A DNA stretch of 64,000 bases. It comes from Nostoc sp. 106C. GTDB lineage: Bacteria; Cyanobacteriota; Cyanobacteriia; Cyanobacteriales; Nostocaceae. The first letter of the stretch is position 1; the number at the start of each line of letters is the position of its first letter. The DNA lies in the NCBI RefSeq assembly GCF_002154725.1, contig NZ_MTAW01000235.1:90749-154748 (forward strand), read 5' to 3'. The notes beneath the pieces are model-generated. The model did no database searches, had not been told where the DNA came from, and was given only the letters and a program-made list of their open reading frames with translations. The position numbers and the translations under genes were made by a program. Shown in pieces: positions 29,139 through 38,940 of the stretch.

Positions 29139-29690
29139 ATGGGTAGAACGCTAGAAAATAAACAAGAGATAGTATCCGATCTCAAAGAAACTTTGAGTGA
29201 GTCAACTCTGGCACTGGTAATTGATTATCAGGGGCTAACAGTTGCTGAAATCAGCGACTTACGGCGGCGGTTACGTCCCAGTGGCACTGTTTGTAAGGTG
29301 ACAAAGAACACCTTGATGGGAATTGCCATTCAGGATCAAGAACAATGGCAACCACTGTCAGAATTGCTGAAGGGGTCTTCTGCCTTTTTACTAGTTAAAG
29401 ATGATTTCTCTTCTGCAATTAAGGCATACCAAGATTTCCAAAAAGTCACCAAGAAGACAGAACTTCGCGGCGGCGTCATGGAAGGTCGCCTCCTCAAAGA
29501 ACCCGATGTCAAAGCTCTAGGAGACTTGCCATCTAAAGAACAACTCATGGGTCAAATTGCTGGAGCTATCAACGCTTTGGCTACCAAGATTGCGGTGGGT
29601 ATCAACGAAGTTCCTGGTTCACTGGCGCGTGCTTTGCAGGCGGTGGCTGAAGCAGAAAAAGGCGATAGTGCTGAAAGTACTGGCGAATAG
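29139..29690 (+). CDS. rplJ: 50S ribosomal protein L10
   Basis: L10 anchors the L7/L12 dimers to the ribosome stalk. The product is 183 aa from [17 protein letters not shown] very strong TAGGAGGTGA ribosome site at 29122-29131 fixes this start and excludes the upstream extension of the frame to 29070, which runs through the leader. The C-terminal helix that binds L7/L12 is present. rplL follows 86 nt downstream. Confidence 0.97.
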   Translation: MGRTLENKQEIVSDLKETLSESTLALVIDYQGLTVAEISDLRRRLRPSGTVCKVTKNTLMGIAIQDQEQWQPLSELLKGSSAFLLVKDDFSSAIKAYQDFQKVTKKTELRGGVMEGRLLKEPDVKALGDLPSKEQLMGQIAGAINALATKIAVGINEVPGSLARALQAVAEAEKGDSAESTGE

Positions 29691-29776
29691 ACTTCGCAGT
29701 TTTTAATCCATAGTCAAAAGTCTTAAATGATGACTATTGACAAATAACTAAATCAAACATCATAGGAGTTATATCA

Positions 29777-30166
29777 ATGTCTGCTACAACCGATAACATT
29801 TTGGAACAATTGAAATCTTTGACTTTGCTAGAAGCTGCTGAGTTAGTTAAGCAAATTGAAGAAGCTTTTGGCGTCAGTGCAGCTGCACCTGTTGGTGTTG
29901 CGATCGCTGGGCCTGCTGCTGGTCCTGCTACTGCTGAACCAGTAGAAGAGCAAACCGAGTTTGACGTAATTCTCGAGTCCGTTCCCGCTGACAAGAAGAT
30001 TGCCGTACTGAAAATTGTCCGGGAAATCACTGGTCTGGGTCTCAAAGAAGCGAAGGATCTCGTGGAAGCTGCGCCCAAGCCTGTTAAGGAAGGTATTGCT
30101 AAGGATGCTGCTGAAGATGCTAAGAAGCGGATCGAAGAAGCTGGCGGTAAGGTAACTGTGAAGTAA
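29777..30166 (+). CDS. rplL: 50S ribosomal protein L7/L12
   Basis: L7/L12 recruits translation GTPases. The product is 129 aa. It has an N-terminal dimerisation domain ([19 protein letters not shown]), an Ala/Gly/Pro hinge (about 35-57) and the C-terminal factor-binding domain ([31 protein letters not shown]). An AGGAG site precedes the ATG, and a terminator follows 28 nt after the stop. Confidence 0.98.
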   Translation: MSATTDNILEQLKSLTLLEAAELVKQIEEAFGVSAAAPVGVAIAGPAAGPATAEPVEEQTEFDVILESVPADKKIAVLKIVREITGLGLKEAKDLVEAAPKPVKEGIAKDAAEDAKKRIEEAGGKVTVK

Positions 30167-30193
30167 TCAAAATTACATTACTATTTTTAAATT

Positions 30194-30219
30194 AGGAGCC
30201 TAAGTCAGGCTCCTTTTTT
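30194..30219 (+). terminator. Rho-independent terminator after rplL
   Basis: A 7-bp stem (AGGAGCC at 30194-30200 with GGCTCCT at 30208-30214) has a 7-nt loop and is followed by T residues. It ends the secE-rplL region just before the convergent kinase gene. Confidence 0.88.
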
Positions 30220-30240
30220 CTATTGTCAACGTAAAACTGT

Positions 30241-32052
30241 TTAACTACACTGTTTAGCTGACGATGGACTGACAAAATCATGTAAGTCAGCATCCCAAAT
30301 ACTGATGTAAATAAAATCACAATTTTGACGCACAATCTGACCTTTTACTGAACCCTTGGAAAACTGGAAATTATCAGATTGACGACGTTGTATTTGTTGT
30401 AGCCCTTGTTTAATTTCTTCAGTCGCTTGACCGCCTAACATTCCATCTAAAGTACTCTGCATTACTTGAGGATCTACTGATTGGGCAAAAGCTGCTTCAG
30501 TTTGGCGTAACGCTCCAGTTTTACGATCAAATAAGTAGCCTAAATCGATTTGGTTGGGCACCAAGTTATAGGTGACAGCACGGGTATTGCGCCAAACACC
30601 TTTTAAATCCCTTTTAGAACCAAGAGTAGCTTCCACACTGCTTCTTGATGTACCAGTAGGAAATGCAGGAACGCTTTGTCTGTTGCTACTAGTTGAATGC
30701 CGAGGCTGGTTGTTGTTCTGTGGTGTTGAACGTGCTTCTGGCGTCGGAACTACAGGTGGCTGATTTTCTGTTTTTGGCTGTGGTGTTAATGTTGCGATTG
30801 GTGCAGGAGTATTAGAAGTTACAGGCTCTTTTTCTGGCAGAGATGTTGTTGCTTCTGGAGGATTAGATTCTGTTTTGGGGTTAAGGGTAGGAATAAGCGC
30901 CGGAACTACTTGCACAGGTGATGGTAATGCAGTCAGGGAAGGTTGGGAAGCAATGGGGGTATCGGTAGGTTCGGAATTAGTAGCTGAAGGTTCTGGAGAG
31001 GGCGTGGAATTTGTGGCAATCGGTGCTTCAGACGCTGGTTGGCGGGTAATACTAGAAATCACTAGCCCACCAATTAATCCACCTACTACTAAACTGCTGA
31101 CAATTACAGCAGGCTTTTGCCAATTTCTAGAAGCAATTGTTTGGGGTTGAGAGGAAAGCAATGGCTGGGTGTGCCCAATTGATCTAGCAGCCGTAGCAGG
31201 TCTGGTAACTGTTTGGGGAATAACATAACTAGCAGACTCCAAAGCATAGAGCATTTTACTGGCAGTACTGTAGCGATCGCTAGCATGAGGTTTAATTGCT
31301 TGGTTGAGTACCTGTGCCAAACTAGCAGACACGCTAGGAGCATAATCTTGCCAAAGAATTTCTCCAGTTTGCTGGTCAGTTTCTAGTTCTTGTGGTTGTT
31401 TGCCAGTTAGTAAATAAATTGCTGTTAAGCCTAAACTATAGATGTCAGTGGCATAAACTGGGCGTCCTAAGGCTTGTTCGCTGGGCATATACCCCGGTGT
31501 ACCAATTACCATTGATTGCGCAGGTAATCCTGGGGAACTCACCACTGAACGGATGGTTTCTTTAACGGCACCAAAATCAATCAGAACTGGCTTATTATCT
31601 GGAGAGCGGAGAATAATGTTATCCGGCTTGATATCCCGGTGAATGATACCCTTGCTATGGATATAGTCTAAGACAGGCAAAAGACTTAAGAGAATTTCTC
31701 GAACCACAGTTTCACTTTCGTATCCTTTAGCTTGGACAACATCTCTTAAGGTTTGACCGTGAATCCATTCTTGAACTAAGTAAAACTGACCATTTTCGGA
31801 AAAATAGGCATAAAGTTCCGGAATTTGGTTGCTACTTTTACCTAAATACTCTAAAGTTGTGGCTTCTCTCTCAAACCGCTGTTGAATCATTTGGTAGGTT
31901 TGCGGGTCATTGCTGATCGGTTTGAGTTGCTTGATTACACAGCGACGGCGAGAAGGCATATGAGTATCTTCTGCCAGAAAGGTTTCGCTAAAACCTCCAG
32001 CACCGAGTACCTCAATAACTTGATACCGATTGTTCAGAAGGGTTATTGTCAT
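30241..32052 (-). CDS. Ser/Thr protein kinase with periplasmic C-terminal region (kinase 1)
   Basis: A Hanks-type kinase of 603 aa. The N-terminal domain (about 8-275) has all key motifs: Gly loop LGAGGFSETFLAED, CVIKQLKP with the ATP Lys, HRDIKPDN, LIDFGAVK and GTPGYMPSEQ. A single transmembrane helix lies near residues 318-338 (VSSLVVGGLIGGLVI). A Pro/Thr/Ser-rich linker and a 150-aa C-terminal domain of no known family follow, with two Cys near the end. It is one of three paralogues in this window (35715 and 38941). The kinase halves are very similar and the C-termini are unrelated, as expected for receptors sensing different cues. No partner phosphatase is seen nearby. Confidence 0.9.
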   Translation of the reverse strand: MTITLLNNRYQVIEVLGAGGFSETFLAEDTHMPSRRRCVIKQLKPISNDPQTYQMIQQRFEREATTLEYLGKSSNQIPELYAYFSENGQFYLVQEWIHGQTLRDVVQAKGYESETVVREILLSLLPVLDYIHSKGIIHRDIKPDNIILRSPDNKPVLIDFGAVKETIRSVVSSPGLPAQSMVIGTPGYMPSEQALGRPVYATDIYSLGLTAIYLLTGKQPQELETDQQTGEILWQDYAPSVSASLAQVLNQAIKPHASDRYSTASKMLYALESASYVIPQTVTRPATAARSIGHTQPLLSSQPQTIASRNWQKPAVIVSSLVVGGLIGGLVISSITRQPASEAPIATNSTPSPEPSATNSEPTDTPIASQPSLTALPSPVQVVPALIPTLNPKTESNPPEATTSLPEKEPVTSNTPAPIATLTPQPKTENQPPVVPTPEARSTPQNNNQPRHSTSSNRQSVPAFPTGTSRSSVEATLGSKRDLKGVWRNTRAVTYNLVPNQIDLGYLFDRKTGALRQTEAAFAQSVDPQVMQSTLDGMLGGQATEEIKQGLQQIQRRQSDNFQFSKGSVKGQIVRQNCDFIYISIWDADLHDFVSPSSAKQCS

Positions 32053-32242
32053 GCTCTGTTAAAAGCGTGGACGCCTAGTGGCTTGTCGTAAGACATCGCT
32101 CCTTCCAATGTATACCAGATGGTCTCAGACATACCGTGACAGATATTTACGACATTAAAAAATACAAATAATTAGCTAGACATAAAAATGCTGATTCGGT
32201 TTGAGAACAGCAAATAAATCGCTATTTGAGATCGATCAAAAT

Positions 32243-34636
32243 TTAGCGGTCAAAGTCAGCATTCAGGTTGGCAAGAATCGTAATTAACTCAGCTGGATCT
32301 ACTGGCTTGGGAATATGCTTTTGAAAACCTGCCCTTAATGCTTGATTACAGTCTTCCTTGGTAGCATAAGCTGTGAGTGCGATCGCGGGAATTTGTTTGA
32401 TTTGAGAAGATTCTAGTACTCTGACTCGGCGAATAAAATTATACCCATCCTCTCCTGGCATTCCAATATCACTGAGCAAGACATCTGGTTGAAACTGTTC
32501 TAGGCGCTCTAAAGCTTCTATTGCTGAAGCTGAAGCTAAAGCGATCGCTCCATGCTGCTCTAGGATAAAAACTAAAAACTCCCGTGTATCAAAATCATCA
32601 TCAACAACTAGTACCTTTACTCCATTGATGTCTGGGGGATTGTTTAACGATTTACCTATCTGATGTGTCACTGGCTGTTGCTTAAGTAATGGGAACTTGA
32701 CTGTGAAGGTGGCTCCCTGTCCTTCTCCCAAGCTTTCAGCGCGAACATTTCCGCCATGCAGTTCTACTAAATGACGCACAATTGCTAAACCTAGCCCTAA
32801 CCCTCCATGATTACGGGTAATCGAAGCATCAGCTTGACGGAAATAGTCGAACACATAAGGTAGAAAGTCGGGGCTAATTCCTTTGCCTGTATCACTTACC
32901 TGAATTTGCGCCTGTGAGCCTACGGTGGCTAGTCGAATTTCAACTCGCCCTCCTGAGGATGTGAACTTAATTGCGTTAGACAGCAAATTCCACACGATCT
33001 GTTGTAAGCGGTTTGGATCACCTGAGATCATCCCGATATTAGATTCAATCACAGGTAAGATTTGAATCGATTTTGCTTCCGCAGCCAGGCGCATAGTCTC
33101 AATCGCCGCTTCAATCGGTAAGGCTGGGTTGATGGGAAAGGCATTCAGGCTGATATTACCCCTGAGGATACGAGAGACATCCAGCAAATCTTCAATGAGT
33201 TGAGTTTGTAATTTGGCATTGCGCTCAATAGTTTCTAAAGCACGCATAGTAATCTCTGGATTCAACTTACCAGAGCGCAAGACTTGTGACCAGCCCAAAA
33301 TGGCATTGAGAGGTGAGCGTAATTCGTGGGAGAGCATCGCTAAAAACTCATCTTTGACTCGATTGGCTCGTTGAGATTCTTCGTAAAGATGGGCATTGTT
33401 AATTGCTAATGATGCCATCTGAGTCATTTGCACCAGAATAGTTTCGTCCTCTTCAGTAAATTCACCTTCATACTTGTCAGAAAGCTGGATCAGACCAATG
33501 TGTTTGCCATTACTGTTAACAAGCGGTGCTGCTAGCCAACCGCGCATTGGTAGAGACTTACTTACTTCTTGAGCAAATCCACTCCAGATTGGATGGGATT
33601 CTAGTTCAGCTTGAGTCATTCTTATCGATCCTTGCAGACGACAAATCAAGGAGTAAACAACTGAAGCATCTAGTTTTTGCTCATAGTTGTGCCACTGTGC
33701 ATACTTGTTGGAGAGAGAAACTGCATGAATCGCCTGTGCCCAGTTTTCATCTACCGTTATAGTAGTAGCTGATTGATGCGCTCCGATTGTTTCACGGGAC
33801 TGCTCAGTCAGCAATTGCAGCCTTTCTTTGAGCGATAACGTTGAGTTGATGGTGAGGGATATTTCAGCCAGTCTCTGCAATCGATATGTATGCTGCTGTG
33901 CTTGGATAAGATGCTGAGTGCGTTCTTCCTCTGCTCGCTTGCGTTCGGTGATATCTCGAAAATAAACGGCAAGTCCATTTGAGGAAGGATAGGCATGGAT
34001 TTCCAGCCAGATGCTAATAGAATGCGCAAAATCTTCAAATACCAGAGTAGTCTGTTCGTTAATAGCACGATGCAATTCTTGGTAAGCCAGATCTCCAAAA
34101 ACATGGGGAAATACTTCTTTCCATACCTGCTTCCCTATTAGCTCCTCGCGGGTTTTGTGCAACAGCCTTAGAGCTTGTTCATTTATATAAACGCAGCGCC
34201 ACTGGTCATTAAAGGAGACAAACGCATCCGTGATACTTTCTAGGATATTGGTGACTTCTATACGTGCAGCTTCTGCTTTGGCTAAACTAGTCTGAGAGCG
34301 GTTTCTGGCTATCCTCAGTTCTGTATTCAGCGAATTAATCAAGACTGATACAAATAGGAATACAACTAGCTGGGCGACATTCTCCCAACTGGTGGGTGTG
34401 ACAGAATGAACTGGAGGTATAAAGAAGTAATCGCTGATTAATACGGCCAAGATTGTAGCTAGTAATCCTGGTTTAAATCCACCATACCAATTACTGACAG
34501 CCACAGCAGCAAAAAACAGTACTAGTATGCTTTTGTTGAGAAATGGCTGCAAGATTAAGGTCAGTAGCAGTGCTACTAAGACACTCAATACAGCTACACC
34601 GTAATGCAGTATTCGAGGAGTTATGACTCTCAACAT
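32243..34636 (-). CDS. Hybrid sensor histidine kinase/response regulator
   Basis: A 797-aa membrane sensor. The N-terminus has three to four helices of the KdpD/DUF4118 type (about 10-105). Next come a PAS domain (about 125-240), a GAF-like domain (about 265-410) and HisKA with the phospho-acceptor His in SHELRSPLNAILGW. The HATPase domain has LLSNAIKF, DTGKGI and GLGLGLAIVRHLVELHGG. A C-terminal receiver (from about 675, VLVVDDDFDTREF) carries its phospho-Asp in LLSDIGMPG. There is no DNA-binding output, so it presumably passes phosphate to another protein. The signal is unknown. Confidence 0.92.
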   Translation of the reverse strand: MLRVITPRILHYGVAVLSVLVALLLTLILQPFLNKSILVLFFAAVAVSNWYGGFKPGLLATILAVLISDYFFIPPVHSVTPTSWENVAQLVVFLFVSVLINSLNTELRIARNRSQTSLAKAEAARIEVTNILESITDAFVSFNDQWRCVYINEQALRLLHKTREELIGKQVWKEVFPHVFGDLAYQELHRAINEQTTLVFEDFAHSISIWLEIHAYPSSNGLAVYFRDITERKRAEEERTQHLIQAQQHTYRLQRLAEISLTINSTLSLKERLQLLTEQSRETIGAHQSATTITVDENWAQAIHAVSLSNKYAQWHNYEQKLDASVVYSLICRLQGSIRMTQAELESHPIWSGFAQEVSKSLPMRGWLAAPLVNSNGKHIGLIQLSDKYEGEFTEEDETILVQMTQMASLAINNAHLYEESQRANRVKDEFLAMLSHELRSPLNAILGWSQVLRSGKLNPEITMRALETIERNAKLQTQLIEDLLDVSRILRGNISLNAFPINPALPIEAAIETMRLAAEAKSIQILPVIESNIGMISGDPNRLQQIVWNLLSNAIKFTSSGGRVEIRLATVGSQAQIQVSDTGKGISPDFLPYVFDYFRQADASITRNHGGLGLGLAIVRHLVELHGGNVRAESLGEGQGATFTVKFPLLKQQPVTHQIGKSLNNPPDINGVKVLVVDDDFDTREFLVFILEQHGAIALASASAIEALERLEQFQPDVLLSDIGMPGEDGYNFIRRVRVLESSQIKQIPAIALTAYATKEDCNQALRAGFQKHIPKPVDPAELITILANLNADFDR

Positions 34637-35182
34637 TTTCCGTTTTCCCCGTTATGGGACACGCTGTAAATAACTATTAAATTTGCAGATCGTTAAGTAT
34701 GGACAAGCATTCACAATCTTAGCGATATATAATCAAGGTTTGACTCTATTTAAGTTAATAAGCTTGCCCATAAACATTTTATTTTAACGATATCTGCTAA
34801 TTTAGATAGTTACTCCGATAGGATGTTACTACCTCAAATTTATCTAAGACACAGATAGTAGACAGAATTGCATAATTTCAATAATTATTGCAATATTTAT
34901 TTTAGCTAACTAATCTTTAAATAAATCCTGGAATTCTAGCTGATTTTACTATCTAAAACTAACAAAATACCAGCATTCTCTACTTGACATATTTACGTCA
35001 TAAAATGTCCATAAAATTGACATATTCACCCGTTAATTTATAAATAATTTGTTTAAATTACTTAAGCCTGGCAAAATTGGTTTTTATCTTTTTGATAAAT
35101 ATTATTAATGTATATAGCCTCAATGAGTTGTAAAATTATTCGTTGAGTCAGGAAAAAGGAAAGAAGGATCTACATATTTACT
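34637..35182. other. AT-rich divergent intergenic region
   Basis: These 546 nt between the histidine kinase and the small membrane protein hold no supportable gene. They are very AT-rich. A TTGACA-like hexamer occurs twice (about 34984 and 35017), but no clear promoter pair was assigned. Confidence 0.45.
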
Positions 35183-35587
35183 TTGTTTTTTCATAAATCA
35201 AATAGGACTGCTATAGTAACTGTAAATAATAGTAAATTTAAAATTATTGCTACTTGGATATTTAAAGATTTAGTGGAAAAAGCTAATGTGCAGCAAAAAC
35301 AACCAAAACAAGCGTTGTCATACCACATCCTACCAACAGCTTCAACAATGATTGGTGTGTGTGTAACAGTGATTACATTTTTGAGAACAATAAATTTTCA
35401 CATGAAAACCTATGCCGATGATATATTAGGGTTTGATACGCTTGTATTCATTACTTCTTGTTTCTTATCCTATATATCCATTAGGAATAATAATAGTAGA
35501 AAATTTGAATTAATCGCAGATAATCTATTTTTAATAGGTATGTTTATTATGGTTTTTGTTGGTTTGCTAATTTTACATTTAAAATAA
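35183..35587 (+). CDS. Small membrane protein of unknown function
   Basis: The frame gives up to 134 aa with three hydrophobic segments: about 55-72 (STMIGVCVTVITFLR), 83-104 (FDTLVFITSCFLSYISI) and 115-132 (LIGMFIMVFVGLLIL). The N-terminal 45 residues are soluble and basic. The start is uncertain: the frame opens at a TTG at 35183 without a clear ribosome site. I do not recognise the family. The layout of helices and short loops makes a real protein more likely than chance. Confidence 0.55.
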   Translation: MFFHKSNRTAIVTVNNSKFKIIATWIFKDLVEKANVQQKQPKQALSYHILPTASTMIGVCVTVITFLRTINFHMKTYADDILGFDTLVFITSCFLSYISIRNNNSRKFELIADNLFLIGMFIMVFVGLLILHLK

Positions 35588-35714
35588 CCAATTTAATAGT
35601 TTAATCATTTATTGTGGCTAATTATGCCCGTTTCTAGTTGATAGTTACTGTCAGATTTGTAGTGAAGGTTATAACTTTTATTAAAGCACTAAAGTGCTGA
35701 CTACGAACCATAAA

Positions 35715-37295
35715 CTACCTGGCATCACCAACAACCCATCTGCGATTTTCAGCATCCCATAATAAAAGGAAATTTACAGAACTAGGCACAGATTTCCCAT
35801 TTTTCATTGAGTATTGCAAACGAGCGTTAACGGTTGCTGTTTCTGCATTTGCTTGCACTAAATTAACTTGCTCAACAGATACGCTTTGCACTCTGTTCCC
35901 CCACCAATCTATATAAGAAAGATAACCATTAGGGTGAAGCTTGCGATTATTTTGTAAGCTAGGAGATAACTGATTCCAAGCAGTTTGAAACTGACCTTGA
36001 TTGATATTTGCGTAATAATTTTGTACAGCTTGTTCTGGCGATGGCCGATCAACTGGTGTTGGTGTTGAGGAAGGAACTTGCACAGATGGGGATTGGCTAG
36101 CAATTGGTGTAGGAGAAGAATCTGTAGTTCTTATGGGTGTTGCAGTCTCCTGTGGTTCATTGCGGACTGTCGCAGATTCATTAGCTGACTGTGTTGACTG
36201 TGCTACTGGTTGAGGTTGTTTGTTGTTGAGGGCAAAACCAATGATGATAGCAGTTCCTATCAAACCACCTGCAACTAAACTGGCAACAAAGACTCCCCTC
36301 TGCCCATGACTTGGTGGTGAGTTATGAGGTTGATAAGATGGGCCTGGACTGACTGGAATCGTATTTTGTTGATGAGAGGGGTCTGGACTAACGGGAACTG
36401 TATGTTGAGTTGGTGGTAGTGAGGTATTGACTACTGGTGGATGGTTATAGGGTACTGTGGGCGGGAAGGTATTTGCTCCAACCTGCAAGGCTTGTAGCAT
36501 TTCTCTAGCAGTGGCGAAGCGATCGCGCGGATGATAAGCGATCGCCCGATCTATCACCCCTGCAAATGTCGGACTTACACTCAAGGCGTGTTGATGCCAA
36601 ATAATTTCTCCAGTCCGCGGATCTGTTTCTAGTTCTGGCGGTTGTTTCCCAGTCAGCAAATAAATTGCTGTCATTCCTAAACTGTATAAATCACTGGAAA
36701 AAACTGGTCTACCCATTGCTTGCTCACTGGGCATATATCCAGGCGTACCAATTACAATTGAACTGGTGGGATTCCCTTGGGAATTGAATACCGTTCCCAT
36801 TGTTTCCCGCACTGCACCAAAATCAATTAGTACAGGTTTGTTATCTCGATAACGCAAGATAATATTATCGGGTTTTAGATCGCGGTGAATGATGCGCTTT
36901 GAGTGAATATACTCTAAAATTGGCAACAAATTTACTAAAATTTCCCGGACTGCACTTTCACTTAATAATCCCTGCTGTTGCACTTTTACTGTAAGAGTTT
37001 GCCCTTCAACCCACTCTTGAACCACATAAAATTGCCCCTCTGACTGAAAATAAGCATACAATGTCGGAATCTGGTCAGTAGAGCCGCCCAAGTCTTCTAA
37101 AATTGTTGCTTCTCTTTGAAACCGTTCTTGTACCAGTTGATAAATCTGGGGGTTGTTGTGAATCGGTTTGAGTTGTTTGATCACACAGCGACGTTTGGAG
37201 GGCATTTGGGTATCTTCTGCTAAGAAAGTTTCACCAAATCCGCCGCCCCCCAAAGTCTGAAGAACTTGATAGCGATTGTTCAGCAGTGTTTGCAT
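35715..37295 (-). CDS. Ser/Thr protein kinase with NTF2-like C-terminus (kinase 2)
   Basis: A Hanks-type kinase of 526 aa, paralogous to the genes at 30241 and 38941. Catalytic motifs are intact (LGGGGFGETFLAED, CVIKQLKP, HRDLKPDN, LIDFGAVRE, GTPGYMPSEQ). A Pro/His/Ser-rich juxtamembrane region and one transmembrane helix (about 343-362, GVFVASLVAGGLIGTAIIIG) follow. After a Ser/Thr/Pro linker, the last 110 residues (PEQAVQNYYANINQGQFQTA to RRWVVGDAR) resemble an NTF2/SnoaL-like fold that could bind a ligand outside the membrane. The fold is inference. Confidence 0.9.
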   Translation of the reverse strand: MQTLLNNRYQVLQTLGGGGFGETFLAEDTQMPSKRRCVIKQLKPIHNNPQIYQLVQERFQREATILEDLGGSTDQIPTLYAYFQSEGQFYVVQEWVEGQTLTVKVQQQGLLSESAVREILVNLLPILEYIHSKRIIHRDLKPDNIILRYRDNKPVLIDFGAVRETMGTVFNSQGNPTSSIVIGTPGYMPSEQAMGRPVFSSDLYSLGMTAIYLLTGKQPPELETDPRTGEIIWHQHALSVSPTFAGVIDRAIAYHPRDRFATAREMLQALQVGANTFPPTVPYNHPPVVNTSLPPTQHTVPVSPDPSHQQNTIPVSPGPSYQPHNSPPSHGQRGVFVASLVAGGLIGTAIIIGFALNNKQPQPVAQSTQSANESATVRNEPQETATPIRTTDSSPTPIASQSPSVQVPSSTPTPVDRPSPEQAVQNYYANINQGQFQTAWNQLSPSLQNNRKLHPNGYLSYIDWWGNRVQSVSVEQVNLVQANAETATVNARLQYSMKNGKSVPSSVNFLLLWDAENRRWVVGDAR

Positions 37296-37470
37296 AAATT
37301 GGCGTTAGCCAGTCAAGACAAGGGTTGTTGTGTATACTTTATAGCATTTTGGATTTTCAACTAAAGGAAAAATTTAGTTAAACACTGCGGGCTTGCAAGC
37401 TTGAGGCGACGTTTGATGAGCAGCGCCAAGTATCTACGTATGATTCAGATTTTGATTCAACAAATTATAA

Positions 37471-37770
37471 TTATTGGTCTTCAAATATAGATGGTAAATC
37501 TCGGCGAGCATTTACTACACGGAGAATTTCAATACCATCATCCAAAACTCTATAGAAAATAATATACCCATCTAAAGGTAGACCGCGCAAATTTGGGTAG
37601 ATTTCAGCATAGCTCCTACCCATGTTAGAGAAATTGATCAATTGCTCACAGCGACGGTCAAACTTACGAAAAAACTGTTCCCCAGCTTCGATACTATTAG
37701 CAGTAAAGTAATCAGCAATTTCTTTGAGATCTTGAGTAGCAAGAATGTTGATTACATAGCGGCGATTCAT
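37471..37770 (-). CDS. ParE/RelE-superfamily toxin
   Basis: The product is 99 aa, with MNRRYVINILATQDLKEIADYF at the N-terminus and the ParE-type C-terminal RVLDDGIEILRVVNARRDLP. ParE poisons gyrase and RelE cleaves mRNA; the A-x-x-D-L-x-x-I pattern fits ParE better. Its start overlaps the antitoxin stop by 4 nt, the usual coupled layout with the antitoxin first. Confidence 0.85.
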   Translation of the reverse strand: MNRRYVINILATQDLKEIADYFTANSIEAGEQFFRKFDRRCEQLINFSNMGRSYAEIYPNLRGLPLDGYIIFYRVLDDGIEILRVVNARRDLPSIFEDQ

Positions 37771-38033
37771 TCTTGCGCCTCACGCACTTGCTGAAAGTGT
37801 TCGAGAATTTGGTTAACGAAAGTTTTGCCGTCGATAGGCGGAGTTTGTTCATTCGTAGTAATTGCTGCATCTATTTTTGTCCGCACAGAGTTTATCCACT
37901 CAGTGTCAGCATGTTCGTATTCATCAAGTAGCCTGAAAGCAATTTCTAGCAATTCTTGTGCATTACGATATTTACCTGTTTGCAACTTGGCTTGAATAAA
38001 TCTTTCTTGCTCCGGCGTAAGTATAATGCTCAT
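37767..38033 (-). CDS. ParD-like antitoxin
   Basis: The product is 88 aa. The N-terminal part (ILTPEQERFIQAKLQTGKY, then AQELLEIAFRLLDE) resembles the ribbon-helix-helix region of ParD/CopG antitoxins. The C-terminal helix (KTFVNQILEHFQQVREAQ) should wrap the toxin. It overlaps the toxin gene by 4 nt and probably represses their shared promoter upstream of 38033. Confidence 0.82.
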   Translation of the reverse strand: MSIILTPEQERFIQAKLQTGKYRNAQELLEIAFRLLDEYEHADTEWINSVRTKIDAAITTNEQTPPIDGKTFVNQILEHFQQVREAQE

Positions 38034-38137
38034 TGCACTTGATTTCAGCGTTTGCTTTGTATTTTAAGTGTAAATTAAGTTTTTGGAATTAAGTTTAGTA
38101 TTTATTTGCGATCGCGTAGCGACACCTATGTAAATAG

Positions 38138-38938
38138 TTATCGCTGATTTCTAGCATTAGCAAATACTGCGGCTGCATCTGATGAACCTACATATCGCCA
38201 GTGCCAAGGCTCAAAACTTACTCCTTGCTTATTGTTGCGTGGAAAAGACAGTTCAAAGCCAAATTCTTTAGCATGGCTAGTCAACCACCGATAAGCATCA
38301 GTATTTTCAAATTCAAAAGTAATATCTTTTTTAGGAAATTTGCCATCTGTTAAATCTAAAGCAAAGCCTGTATGGTGTTCACTATATCCAGCAGGGGCAC
38401 TAATTTTTGCAGCTTCTTTTGCAGAACCCCGGCGCTTAATTTGTTCTTGAAATAATTTTTCTTGTTGTTCGATAGTACGAAAACCAGAAACAGGAATAAT
38501 CCAAACGCCTACTTCTCTAGCTGCATAAGTCATTTTCATGAATGCTTGAACAGCTTCAGTATTCAAAGACTCAAATCGTTGATCTGCACCATTCGCATAG
38601 CTACCAATCAGCATCATTTGGTTTGAGTTAGCTTGTGTGTAGGGAAAATGCCCATAAGCCAGCTGATTAGATGTTGGTTTTTTCTGAACTTGAGTGATTT
38701 TACTGACTTCAATTGGTGTGGAATTAGTCGGAATAATTGCAGTTGGTAGGACTGCTGGAATTGAGTTTGGTTGAGAAGCGACTGTAGTTGTTGCAGTTGG
38801 AGAATTTTTAACCTTATCTGGTGGATTTGAAACCGAAAATCGCATTACCAAAGTACCACAAATGACTACGCTAACTGCAACAACTGTGGCAATTAATAGG
38901 ATTCTCGTAAGATACGGCAATTTTGAGAACAATCTCAT
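38138..38938 (-). CDS. D-alanyl-D-alanine carboxypeptidase, VanY/M15B family
   Basis: A membrane-anchored zinc peptidase of 266 aa that trims peptidoglycan stem peptides. It has an N-terminal transmembrane segment (about 11-30), a Ser/Thr/Pro linker and the M15B catalytic domain. Zinc-site motifs are SEHHTGFALDLTDG (His and Asp ligands) and EPWHWRYVG (third His). It starts 2 nt after the stop of kinase 3 on the same strand, so the two are almost certainly one transcript. This links the kinase to cell-wall work, as with PASTA-type kinases elsewhere; the link is inference. Confidence 0.9.
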   Translation of the reverse strand: MRLFSKLPYLTRILLIATVVAVSVVICGTLVMRFSVSNPPDKVKNSPTATTTVASQPNSIPAVLPTAIIPTNSTPIEVSKITQVQKKPTSNQLAYGHFPYTQANSNQMMLIGSYANGADQRFESLNTEAVQAFMKMTYAAREVGVWIIPVSGFRTIEQQEKLFQEQIKRRGSAKEAAKISAPAGYSEHHTGFALDLTDGKFPKKDITFEFENTDAYRWLTSHAKEFGFELSFPRNNKQGVSFEPWHWRYVGSSDAAAVFANARNQR

Positions 38939-38940
38939 AA

